Assembly: GCF_027923225.1 (NCBI RefSeq)
Contig: NZ_BSDI01000024.1
Coordinates: forward strand, 62,001 to 126,000
Direction: 5' to 3'
DNA from: Phytohabitans aurantiacus
GTDB taxonomy: Bacteria > Actinomycetota > Actinomycetes > Mycobacteriales > Micromonosporaceae
DNA: 64,000 bases
Numbering within the stretch: position 1 is the first letter of the stretch; each line of letters starts with the position of its first letter. Made by a program: the position numbers and the translations under genes. The notes below the pieces were generated by a model, which was not told the DNA's origin, ran no database searches, and was given only the letters and a program-made list of their open reading frames with translations. Positions 42,782 through 50,700 of the stretch are shown one piece after another.

Positions 42782-43002
42782 CCGGCTCCGCGGGCGGGTT
42801 TCCGCGCGGGTTCCCCGCGTCCGCTCCCGCGCGGGCTCTTCGCGCCGGCTCCGTGCGCAGGGTCCGCGCGCCGGGTCCGCGCGCCGGCTCCGCGCGCAGG
42901 CTCCTCGCGCCGGCTCCTCGCGCCGGCTCCTCGCGCCGGCTCCTCGCGCCGGCTCTGCGGGCGCGCTTCCCGCGTCCGCTCCTCGCGTCGGCTCCGCGTC
43001 CG
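42782..43002. repeat. 13-bp GC-rich tandem array
   Basis: About 17 units of 12-13 bp with consensus GGCTCCTCGCGCC. Four successive units at 42899-42950 are identical; the flanking ones vary mainly C/T and G/C. The unit length is not a multiple of three and the array lies outside genes, so it is not a coding repeat. Confidence 0.85.
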
Positions 43003-43020
43003 CGCGGAGCCCGCAGCGTG

Positions 43021-43101
43021 GCTTGGTGGGGCAGGCTGGGATCTTGCGTCCGGATATATCCGGCTTGGTGGGGCGCAAGATCCCAGCTCACCCCACCAAG
43101 C
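43021..43101. repeat. CTTGGTGGGG inverted-repeat module, copy 1
   Basis: Arms of about 27 bp starting GCTTGGTGGGG and containing GCTGGGATCTTGCG, around CCGGATATATCCGG plus an internal CTTGGTGGGG. A second copy is at 61363-61451. Confidence 0.82.
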
Positions 43102-43114
43102 CATGCTCGCGCTC

Positions 43115-43164
43115 AGATCTTGGAACTGGAGCGTCGCCATGGCGACGGTACAGCGCCAAGATCT
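43115..43164. repeat. AGATCTTGG inverted-repeat module, copy 1
   Basis: AGATCTTGG at 43115 pairs with CCAAGATCT ending 43164, with an inner CGTCGCCATGGCGACG palindrome. A related copy is at 61293-61344. Confidence 0.78.
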
Positions 43165-43256
43165 GGCGCCGGCGCGTGTCTGGCCGTAAATCGCGGCCTT
43201 CATGGCCGCCGTTTACGGCAGCGCCGGGAAGCGCGACGGCGATCAAGGCCGATCTC

Positions 43257-43320
43257 ATCGATCAAGGGCGAATGCACGCGGAAAAAGATCCAACCACGTG
43301 CATTCGCCCTTGATCGACGG
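43257..43320 (-). repeat. 65-bp palindromic element, copy D
   Basis: Inverted relative to copies A and C. The arms GATCAAGGGCGAATGCACG and its complement are identical here. The loop has one G fewer (GGAAAAAGATCCAACCA). Degenerate part copies follow to 43402. Confidence 0.85.
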
Positions 43321-43474
43321 AAGGGACGCGCGGAGGGCATTGAGTCACGTGCGGTTGCCCTTGATCGGCGGAAGGGGCGCGCGGAGGGCCTTGATCGGCG
43401 GAGGGGCGAGCGCGCGGTCGGCGGGGAGCGAGCGGTCGGCGGGGAGAGAGCGCGAGGGGGAGGGCGGAGAGGGG

Positions 43475-44266
43475 TCAGGGGGTGGGTGGAGGGTCGGGCA
43501 GGAGGGTGATCAGGTCGGCGGCTACGCGGTCCGGGCGCTCCCAGAGGACCAGGTGGCCGGTGTCCTCGTAGATCAGCAGTCGCGCGCCGGGGATCGCCGC
43601 CGCCAGCAGGTCGGCGTCGGCGCGGGGGAGGAGGGTGTCGCGCCCGCCCCAGATGATCAGCGTGGGTGCGGTGATGGTGCCGGTCTCCGTTGGCGGCGGC
43701 GCCTCGGTCAGGCCCGCCAGCGCCTGCTGCCACACGCGCGCCGGGGTTCGGGCGCCATCCGTCACGCGGTCGGCCAGGTACCAGTCTGGCACCGCGTGTT
43801 CCAGCGGGAACCAGCTCAACGATGCTCGCACCCACTCCGGGTCGACGGGGTCGGTGAGACGGTCCACCTCGTCGGCGAACGCGGGCCGGCCGTACAGGGA
43901 CCGCGGCGCCCCCACCAGCATCAGCGCGGCGACCCGGTCCGGGTGGTCGACGGCGACGCGCTGCGCCACGTACCCGCCGCTGGACGAGCCGAGCAGCACC
44001 GCCGCCGGCAACTCCATCGCGTCCAGGAACGCGACCACGTCACCGGCATAGTCGGCCAGCGCGTATCCCGTCGCCGGCTTGTCGGCGCCACCGTGGCCGC
44101 GCTGGTCGACCGCGAAAGCGCGGATCGTCGCGGGCAGCAGCGGTAACAGCCGGTCGAAGCAGCCCAGCGACTCGGTCCACGGATGCAGCAGGACCACCGG
44201 GACGCCCGTGCCCTGTACCCGGTACCGGAGTGTCACGCCCGTCGCGAGCCGCACCTGCGCGCGCAC
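43475..44266 (-). CDS. Alpha/beta-hydrolase fold protein
   Basis: A 263-residue hydrolase with HPW oxyanion region at residues 28-30, nucleophile Ser95 in LLGSSSGGY, Asp in IIWGGRDTLLP and His in YEDTGHLVLWE. No signal peptide. GTG at 44266, divergent from the Pth2 gene over 38 bp. Closest in pattern to general esterases and peroxidase-like hydrolases; the substrate is not deducible. The 3' end enters the repeat island, with a Pro-rich tail (LLPDPPPTP). Confidence 0.85.
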   Translation of the reverse strand: MRAQVRLATGVTLRYRVQGTGVPVVLLHPWTESLGCFDRLLPLLPATIRAFAVDQRGHGGADKPATGYALADYAGDVVAFLDAMELPAAVLLGSSSGGYVAQRVAVDHPDRVAALMLVGAPRSLYGRPAFADEVDRLTDPVDPEWVRASLSWFPLEHAVPDWYLADRVTDGARTPARVWQQALAGLTEAPPPTETGTITAPTLIIWGGRDTLLPRADADLLAAAIPGARLLIYEDTGHLVLWERPDRVAADLITLLPDPPPTP

Positions 44267-44304
44267 ACCGTGATCGTAAGCCGAAGCCCGTAGAGTGCGT
44301 GGTC

Positions 44305-44652
44305 ATGCCGGCCAAGCTCGCGATCGTGATGCGCGCGGACCTCGCCATGGGCAAGGGCAAGATCGCCGCGCAGGCGGCGCACGCCGCCGTCTCGGCGGCG
44401 CTGCGAAACCAGGGCAGCGCCCGGTTCGCGGACTGGTTGCGCGCCGGCCAGCCCAAGGTGGTTCTGCGGGTACCGGGTGAGGAGGCCCTCCTGGAGGTGT
44501 GCGCGGCCGCCGAAGCGGCCGGCCTGCCGGTGTCGGTGATTCGCGACGCCGGCCGCACCCAGGTCGCCGCCGGGACCGTGACCTGCTGCGCGATCGGCCC
44601 CGCCCACGACGCCGAGGTCGACGCCGTCTGCGGCGAGTTGTCCCTGCTCTGA
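44305..44652 (+). CDS. Pth2-family peptidyl-tRNA hydrolase
   Basis: A 115-residue protein matching the short Pth2 fold: KLAIVMRADLAMGKGKIAAQ, AAHAAVSAALRNQ, GQPKVVLRVPGEEALLEV, VIRDAGRTQVAAGTVTCCAI and GPAHDAEVD. Catalytic His and Lys/Asp residues of the family are present in KGKIAAQAAHA. It releases peptides from stalled peptidyl-tRNA, or hydrolyses related substrates. In bacteria it is usually additional to the main Pth. ATG 44305. Convergent with the small SOS gene; a GATCTTAAGATC palindrome lies just after the stop. Confidence 0.88.
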   Translation: MPAKLAIVMRADLAMGKGKIAAQAAHAAVSAALRNQGSARFADWLRAGQPKVVLRVPGEEALLEVCAAAEAAGLPVSVIRDAGRTQVAAGTVTCCAIGPAHDAEVDAVCGELSLL

Positions 44653-44674
44653 GAGATCTTAAGATCAGGGGCGG

Positions 44675-44968
44675 TTAGCGGGCTTCGTAGGGCTCGCCGG
44701 GGCCTTGGTCGTGGATGTGGTGTTGGATCAAGGGTTGCTCGGCGCCGGCCTCGATGAGCAGGTCGACGGCGGCGATCGCGTACCAGTTGTCGGCCAGGGC
44801 GTGTGCGGCGGCGGCCGCGGAGAGCAGGTCGGGGTCGATGGAGACGGCGGCCAGCTCGACCAGCGCCCGCGCCCGGCCGAGCCCTTCGCCGTAACCACCG
44901 GCGTACTCGGTGGCGATCTCGTACAGCCGGGCGATCACGGCTCGACGCGACGTGGTGGTGTCCATCAT
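44675..44968 (-). CDS. Unknown 97-residue protein under a LexA box
   Basis: I do not recognise the family. The protein is acidic and mostly helical by eye, with an Ala-rich centre (DLLSAAAAAHALADNW) and a His-rich end (LIQHHIHDQGPGEPYEA). Tandem ATGs at 44968 and 44965. The promoter is unusually clear: a perfect LexA palindrome (44981-44996), then TAGAAT as -10 box (44980-44975), then ATG at the expected transcription start, so the mRNA is probably leaderless and induced by DNA damage. No neighbour shares the operon. Confidence 0.78.
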   Translation of the reverse strand: MMDTTTSRRAVIARLYEIATEYAGGYGEGLGRARALVELAAVSIDPDLLSAAAAAHALADNWYAIAAVDLLIEAGAEQPLIQHHIHDQGPGEPYEAR

Positions 44969-44980
44969 TCGTACATTCTA

Positions 44981-44996
44981 TCGAACACGCGTTCGA
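44981..44996. promoter_or_regulatory. LexA (SOS) box
   Basis: TCGAACACGCGTTCGA is a perfect TCGAAC-N4-GTTCGA palindrome, the actinobacterial SOS consensus. It abuts the -10 box TAGAAT of the leftward 97-residue gene and lies at the -35 region of the rightward M50 protease promoter. Confidence 0.85.
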
Positions 44997-45018
44997 ACCG
45001 TGGCGCGACACCGCCCGA

Positions 45019-45024
45019 TAGGGT
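45019..45024 (+). promoter_or_regulatory. -10 box of the M50 protease gene
   Basis: TAGGGT ends 6 bp before ATG 45031, giving a leaderless-type promoter like that at 34133. Confidence 0.5.
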
Positions 45025-45030
45025 GACCGG

Positions 45031-46164
45031 ATGCTTGAGGTCGCCGGCGTCATCCTGTTCGCGTTGGGCATCTTCGTGTCGCTGTGCCTGCACGAGGCGG
45101 GGCACATGCTGACCGCGCGGGCGTTCGGCATGAAGGTCACCCGCTTCTTCATCGGGTACGGGCCGACGCTGTGGTCGTTCCGGCGCGGCGAGACCGAGTA
45201 CGGCGTCAAGGCGATCCCGGCCGGCGCCTTCGTGCGGATCGTCGGGATGATCAGGGACACCGACGTGGCGCCCGCCGACGAGGCGCGCGCCATGTGGCGG
45301 TACCCCCTCTGGAAGCGCACAACCGTCATGCTCGCCGGCTGCGGTACCCATGTGGTCTTCGGGGTGTTCCTGCTCTGGATCCTGTTCGCGTTCGTGCCGC
45401 TGCCGGACGCCGGCCGGCTGCAGACCGAGCCGGTCCGCGTCGCGAGCGTGAGTGGCACGGCGAGCGCCGCGGCGGCGGTCGGCCTGGCGCCCGGCGACGT
45501 GATCACGGCGATCGACGGCTCGCCGGTGCGCGGGTGGGACGCGATGGTGGCCATCGTCCGGGCGTCGGGCGGCGAGCGGGTGGAGGTCACGTTCGTTCAT
45601 GATGGACAGATGCGGACCGGCGCGGCGACGCTGCCGGTCGTCGACGGGGCCGGGATGCTCGGTGTCACGCCGGTGATGCCGGAGAGCACGGCCGGCCCGA
45701 TCGGCGGCATCGGCAAGGCCGCCGACCAGACGGTCGTGATGTTCGAGGGTGTTTTCGATGCCCTGCGACGGTTCCCGGAGAAGGTGCCCGCGCTGATCTC
45801 CGCACTCTCGGGCGAGGAGCGGCCCGCTGACAGCCCGATCAGCGTGGTCGGCGCCAGCCGGATCGGCGGCGAGCTGGCCGATCAGGGGGAGTGGGCGGCG
45901 TTCCTGCTGTTGCTGGCCGCGCTCAACCTGTTCTACGGCGTCTTCAACCTGCTACCGGTGCTGCCGCTGGACGGCGGGCACATCGCGGTCTGGTGGTTCG
46001 AGCGGGCGCGCTTCTGGGTGTACGCGAAGCTGCGGCGGCGCGATCCCGGACCGGTCGACTACTACCGGCTGATGCCGGTCGTGTACGTGGCGATCCTGCT
46101 GTTCGCGGGCATCACGCTACTGACCGTGGCCGCGGACCTCGTCAACCCGGTGACGGTGCAGTGA
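45031..46164 (+). CDS. M50 site-2 protease, Rip1/RseP-like
   Basis: A 377-residue integral membrane metalloprotease. The zinc motif HEAGH is at residues 21-25 in the first membrane helix. A PDZ domain follows around residues 130-205 (VRVASVSGTASAAAAVGLAP, GDVITAIDGSPV). The third zinc ligand is in NLLPVLPLDGGH with Asp314. Three to four membrane segments. The family cleaves anti-sigma factors within the membrane. It is usually in the dxr-ispG neighbourhood; here it is isolated and next to an SOS box, so it may be a second paralogue. Confidence 0.9.
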   Translation: MLEVAGVILFALGIFVSLCLHEAGHMLTARAFGMKVTRFFIGYGPTLWSFRRGETEYGVKAIPAGAFVRIVGMIRDTDVAPADEARAMWRYPLWKRTTVMLAGCGTHVVFGVFLLWILFAFVPLPDAGRLQTEPVRVASVSGTASAAAAVGLAPGDVITAIDGSPVRGWDAMVAIVRASGGERVEVTFVHDGQMRTGAATLPVVDGAGMLGVTPVMPESTAGPIGGIGKAADQTVVMFEGVFDALRRFPEKVPALISALSGEERPADSPISVVGASRIGGELADQGEWAAFLLLLAALNLFYGVFNLLPVLPLDGGHIAVWWFERARFWVYAKLRRRDPGPVDYYRLMPVVYVAILLFAGITLLTVAADLVNPVTVQ

Positions 46165-46651
46165 TCGTGTAGAGCGCGTACCGGTCGCTCTCGTGGGTGA
46201 TCTCGCGCTGGTAGCGCATGCCGAGCCGCACCATGACCGCGCGCGACCGGGCGTTGTGTGGCTCGGTGAACGCGACCACCTCGGCCGCGCCCAGCTCGCC
46301 GAACGCGAAGTCGATCCCGGCCCGGCCGATCTCGGTGGCGTAGCCGTTGCCCCAGTACTCGCGGCGCAGCAGCCAGCCGACCTCCAGCCACTCGGCGCCC
46401 ACCAGCGTCTTGTACGACAGGCCGCCGCGGCCGACCAGCTCGCCGCTGCCGCGGTCGTAGGCCAGCCATTTGCTCACGCCGCGCGTCTGCCACCCGCGGC
46501 CCATGGTCGCCGCCACGCGTTCGGCCTGCTGGGCAGTGTAACGGCCCCAGTACCAGGCGGCGACCGACTCGTCCCAGTGCAGCCGCCACAGCTCGCCGGC
46601 GTGCTGGCGGCCGATCGGCACGAGGCGCAGGCGCTCTGTCAGCCGCTCCAC
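46142..46651 (-). CDS. GNAT-family N-acetyltransferase
   Basis: A 169-residue RimJ/RimL-type acetyltransferase. TERLRLVPI at the start, the acetyl-CoA loop LRREYWGNGYATEIGRAGID and the ending VAFTEPHNARSRAVMVRLGM RYQRE (in two parts) define the fold. The acceptor could be a protein N-terminus or a small amine. GTG 46651. The 3' end overlaps the M50 gene by 23 bp convergently; the VOC gene lies 5 bp upstream in the same direction. Confidence 0.86.
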   Translation of the reverse strand: MERLTERLRLVPIGRQHAGELWRLHWDESVAAWYWGRYTAQQAERVAATMGRGWQTRGVSKWLAYDRGSGELVGRGGLSYKTLVGAEWLEVGWLLRREYWGNGYATEIGRAGIDFAFGELGAAEVVAFTEPHNARSRAVMVRLGMRYQREITHESDRYALYTITAPSPG

Positions 46652-46656
46652 GCCGG

Positions 46657-47073
46657 TCAGGGGCGGCTGGAGATCTGCTGGACCGCCCAGCTGTTGCCGT
46701 CGGGGTCGGCGAAGAAGACGAAGCCCACGTTGTCGAGGTCTTCGCCGTCGTTGGCGGGGCGGAAGCCGCCCGGGCCGGCGATCTGGATCTCGGTGAGGTC
46801 GACGCCGCGCTCGACCAGCTCGGCGCGGGCTTTCGGCAGGTTGGAGACCACGAGTTGCAGGCCCTTGAGCGAGCCGGGCGCCATGCTGTCGCCGATGCCC
46901 GTGCCGATGACGACCGAGCAGCCCGAACCGGGCGGGGTGAGCTGGACGACCCGGAGCTCGTTGCCGATCTTCGTGTCATGGTCGACGTTGAAGCCGACCT
47001 GGTCGGCGTAGAACGAGCGAGCGCGGTCGACGTCGGACACGGGCACGACCACGACTTCGAGCGTCCAGTTCAT
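46657..47073 (-). CDS. VOC (glyoxalase/bleomycin-resistance fold) protein
   Basis: A 138-residue single VOC domain: LEVVVVPVSDVDRARSFYAD, QVGFNVDHDT, LRVVQLTPPGSGCSVVIGTG and the C-terminal VGFVFFADPDGNSWAVQQIS. Metal ligands of enzymatic members (His/Glu) are only partly evident, so it may be a binding protein. ATG 47073 overlaps the CGNR gene stop by 4 bp, so the pair is coupled. Confidence 0.86.
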   Translation of the reverse strand: MNWTLEVVVVPVSDVDRARSFYADQVGFNVDHDTKIGNELRVVQLTPPGSGCSVVIGTGIGDSMAPGSLKGLQLVVSNLPKARAELVERGVDLTEIQIAGPGGFRPANDGEDLDNVGFVFFADPDGNSWAVQQISSRP

Positions 47074-47603
47074 GCCGTCGATCCTAGTTTCTCCACTCGC
47101 GCGCGGTGTGCTGCCACGTTCACCCGATTGGCGCACGCGAGGGAGCAGAAGCGCCGGCGGCCGTTGCGTGACGTGTCGACGTACACGATGGCGCAACCCT
47201 CTCGCGAGCAGCGACCGAGCCGTTGCCCGCCCGCGCCGCAGATGGCCACGGCCAGGCCGCCGGCGACGGCGGCCTTGATCCGGGCGACGGGATCGTCGGT
47301 ATCGGTGATGTAGTGCAGATGCGCGCCGTACCCGTCGTGCCGGGAGACGCGCACCGAGGTGGTGGCGTCGGTGAGCAGCTCGTTGACCAGCGCGATCTGC
47401 CTGCCCGGGTCGTCGTCGCCGAAGACCGGCCGGACCCGGTCGGCCCACGCGGCGAGGGTCGCGGCCTGCTTGTCGTCGGCGATCCGGCTGGTCATCTCGT
47501 GCTCGGTCAGGAGGCGGTCGATCGCGGCCACGCTGAAATCCGTGGTGTTGGCCAGCGCGGCCGCGACGAAAGCCCCCGTGCCTCCGTAATGGTTGAAGTG
47601 CAT
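47070..47603 (-). CDS. CGNR zinc-finger transcription regulator
   Basis: A 177-residue protein with an N-terminal ABATE-like domain starting MHFNHYGGTGAFVAAALAN and a C-terminal CGNR zinc finger (RCSREGCAIVYVDTSRNGRR, FCSLACANRVNVAAHRAR). ATG 47603 is preferred to an ATG nine codons earlier because the family begins MHFNHY. Such proteins are putative stress or antibiotic-linked regulators. The VOC gene downstream is its likely target partner. Confidence 0.85.
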   Translation of the reverse strand: MHFNHYGGTGAFVAAALANTTDFSVAAIDRLLTEHEMTSRIADDKQAATLAAWADRVRPVFGDDDPGRQIALVNELLTDATTSVRVSRHDGYGAHLHYITDTDDPVARIKAAVAGGLAVAICGAGGQRLGRCSREGCAIVYVDTSRNGRRRFCSLACANRVNVAAHRARVEKLGSTA

Positions 47604-47628
47604 AAGCCTATTACAGCATGCTGGACGC

Positions 47629-47787
47629 ATGGAGCACTGCGAAGCCTGCGGGCGCTTGAAGTGGGGCGCCGAGACCGAGTCCGCGCACTACACCTCCGAG
47701 GGGGTGGTCCGGTACCGGCGGTGCCCTTGCGGGCACCGCTGGGTGGAGGTGACCGGGCTCACCTCTTCCGGTACGCGTCCGCGATGA
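47629..47787 (+). CDS. Small zinc-ribbon-like protein (52 aa)
   Basis: ATG 47629 opens a 52-residue frame with CEACGR near the N-terminus and CPCGHRW near residue 34, a plausible zinc-binding set of four Cys with His. The frame is divergent from the CGNR gene (25 bp gap) and its end overlaps the convergent peptidase gene by 29 bp. No family recognised; the cysteine pattern is the main support. Confidence 0.5.
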   Translation: MEHCEACGRLKWGAETESAHYTSEGVVRYRRCPCGHRWVEVTGLTSSGTRPR

Positions 47788-50700
47788 CCTGCTCGACCGA
47801 GTTGCCGGCGGCGTCCCGGGCCTGCGCGCGCAACCAGACCGTGCCGGTGCCGCGCGTGTTCCAGGTCACGACCTTGTAGGAGCCGCCCGACCCCGGCAGC
47901 ACCAGCGCCGGCGTCCAGTGGGCGCCCGCGTCCGTGGACGTCCACACGCGCACGTCGCGCGGCTTGGCCCCGCTCGGCGTGACGGTGAACGTGTACGGGC
48001 CGGTGGGCGCGGTGTCGTCCGGCGCGAGGCCCAGCTCGTACTGGAGCTGGATCAGCGGCAGCCACGCGCACGCGGCGGTGTCGCCCCAGAGAGCGCCGTC
48101 CAGGCAGAGGTTGGGCTCCTTGACGTTGCCGCTCGCGGGCCGGCCGGACCGGAAGTTCCACGTCGTGGTCACCGCGGTCGCGTTGTGGGCGGCCGCGAAG
48201 GCGTCCTGGAAGCGGCTGGTGAACCGGTACGACCGCACGCCCTCGGGCACCGTGTAGTACGGCAGGCCGGCGGCGTCGTACGAGGGCGCTATCTCGGTGT
48301 CGCCTCCGTACAGGTGGTTCTCCTCGACGCCGGCCGCGCCCTGGTAGCTGTGGCTGTTGTCGCTCAGGTCGGAGTACTGGCCGAGGGCGAGGCCGGCGAG
48401 GGACCGCACCCGCAGTTTGTCACCCTGGCGGCAGCCGTCGCACGGGATCACCGGCGTGAAGCCCTCGGGCGCCTGCGGGCCGGGGACGAGCTGGATGGGC
48501 AGCAAGCCCTCGTTCCAGTCCTCACGCTCGCTTGTGGACTTCGCGAACCCGCGCTCGCCGAGCCCGGCACGGATCGCGCCGGTGGCCGGGTCGTAGAAGG
48601 TGTACTCGCGCATCCAGAGCGTGTCGGGCCCGGTCACGTTGTAGTACTCGGTGCGCCGCGCCGGCCCGGGGAAGCCGTGCGGCGTCTTGATGCTGAACGT
48701 CTGCTCGGGTACGAACGTGTGGATCACCTCGCCGAAGTTCTCGCCGGTGCCCCACTCACCCTGGTACGTCGGGAACTGCGCGTGGTAGGTGGTCTCGATC
48801 CGGGTGAACTCGCTCGCCTTGGGCCGGAAGTCCAGCTTGGACGGCACCGCGCCGCGCACGTAGAAGGCGAGCTTGTACTGGTACGGCGTGACCAGCTCGA
48901 CGCCCAGGTCGGCCTGCGGGCGCGGCTGCCTCGCGAGCGCCTGCGTCACCAGCGCCGCCTCGGCGTGGTCGATCACCAGCAGCGGGATCCTCATGTACGG
49001 CTTGCTGTTCGGCCCCACCATGATCCATGCGTAGGCGCTGTCGGTCAGGGTGCCGGCGGCGCCAGCGGCGATCGCCTTCGACAGGTCCGCGCGGAAGTTC
49101 GCGAGCGTGTCCGGCTCCAGGTAGACGAGCTTGCCGCGCACGTCCTGGCCGGCGCGCAGCTCGGCCTGGCTCGCCAGCCGCACCCGCCGGTCCGCGGTGA
49201 ACTTCGGCACCTCGGAGTGCTCCTCGGCGATGTACCGGGGGTGCAGGTCGACCCGGCGGCCGCCGGTCAGCGCCATCGTCACCTGAGGCTTGATGTGCAT
49301 CTGGTCGATGACCAATGTGGACTTGCCGATCGTCGTCGCGGTACCGGTCGTCGGCAGTACCCACAGCCCGCCCCGGACCGCGGCCGAGTACGCGAAGACC
49401 GTGGCACCGGCCCACAGCCGGCCGGACGCCGTCGTCCGGGTGTACAGGTAGTTCAGCGTGACCTGCTCGCTCGGCAGCGGCGTGCTGACGCGTACCGGCA
49501 CCAGCTTGCGAGCGTCCAATGTGACCGTCGTGTCGCCGTCGAGGCGCACCTCGGGCAGGGTCAGCAGGCCGTGGCGTGGATACGCGTCCGCGGTCTCGCG
49601 GAACCACATGATGGCGTCGAGCGAGTAGATGCCGCCCCGGGCGAGAGTGAGCTGGACCTCGTACGTGTTGGGCTCACCGGTCTGCTTGTACTGTCCACTG
49701 AAGACAGAGGTGTACTCGCCGTCGAGCGCCGGTTCGGTGTCGTTGAGCCGGACCGCGGTCATCGACGTGTAAGGCTGCATGATCCACGCGGGGTCGCCGA
49801 CCACCCGCACCGTCAGGGTCTGCTGCTCGGCCTGCTTGAACACGGCCATCGGCATGCCCAGCCGGGTGCTGCCGCCGGCCGCCGTCACCCGGCCCGTGTA
49901 CCGGCCGGACTGGCCCACCGTCGGTTCGAAGACGAGGTCAGCGGTCGCGGTGCCGCCGGCCGGCACGGTCACCGTGGCCGGTGCCAGGGTCGCGAGGCCC
50001 GCCGGGGCGGGGCCGCCGTCAGCGCGCGTCAGCGTCGCCGACAGGTCGAGGGTCGCGTCGGCCGCGCCCTCGTTGCGGAAGGTGACCGCCTTCGTCCGGG
50101 TCTGGCCGGGGTACGGGTAGGCGAAGAACTCCGAGAAGGTCGCCGTGTCGGCGAACACGTCCTGGGTGATGGCACGGGCCACGTCGAGCCGCCCGGCGCC
50201 CTGGTCGTACGGCGAGTAGCCGCCGTCCTTGGCGGTGCCGACGAGCGCGTCCTTGATCTGCTTCGCCGTCCACTTCGGATGCTTGGCGCCCAGCAGCGCG
50301 GCCGCCGCCGCGACGTGGGGCGTGGCCATCGAGGTGCCGGAGGCGGCCGTGTACCGGGCGTCCAGCGGGGTGCCCATCGAGGTACCGGCCGCACGGGCGG
50401 CGACGGTGGCGACACCCGGCGCGGTGATCTCCGGCTTGATGGCTGAGTCGCCCAACCGCGGGCCCCGGCTGGAGAAGTCGGCGAGGTGGTCGGCGCTGTC
50501 GACCGCGCCGACGGTCAGCGCCGAGGTGGCCGCGCCCGGCGACGCGACCGTGCGGCGACCGGGCCCGTCGTTGCCCGCCGCCACCACGAAGAGCGTCCCG
50601 TACTCGGCGGTCAGGTCGTCGACCGCCTGGCTGAGCGGGTCGGTGCCGTCGGTCGGGCCGCTGCCGAGGCTCATGCTCACGATCCGCACCTTCGCGGTCG

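Larger units (their letters stand above)
42570..43474. repeat. Gene-free palindrome and tandem-repeat island 2
   Basis: 905 bp between the rhamnosidase and the alpha/beta hydrolase genes. In order it holds palindromic element C, a 13-bp tandem array, a long inverted repeat (43021-43101), an AGATCT-bounded inverted repeat (43115-43164), a GCCGTAAA/TTTACGGC hairpin (43168-43219 region), element D, and partial element copies to about 43402. Open frames across it are Ala/Arg/Pro repeats in all six frames and are not genes. Confidence 0.8.

Noticed and set aside
42782..43002. CRISPR-like array
   Set aside because: Units are contiguous 13-mers with no unique spacers, and no cas gene is present.
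42494..43509. Several overlapping Ala/Arg/Pro-repeat frames on both strands
   Set aside because: They follow the 13-bp tandem array and palindromes in every frame, with no ribosome binding sites.
44653..44674. GATCTTAAGATC palindrome as terminator
   Set aside because: A+T-rich 12-bp palindrome without loop or U tract, too weak to call.
47918..50446. 840-codon plus-strand frame opposite the second S8 peptidase
   Set aside because: No recognisable domain or plausible start; the opposite strand is fully explained.
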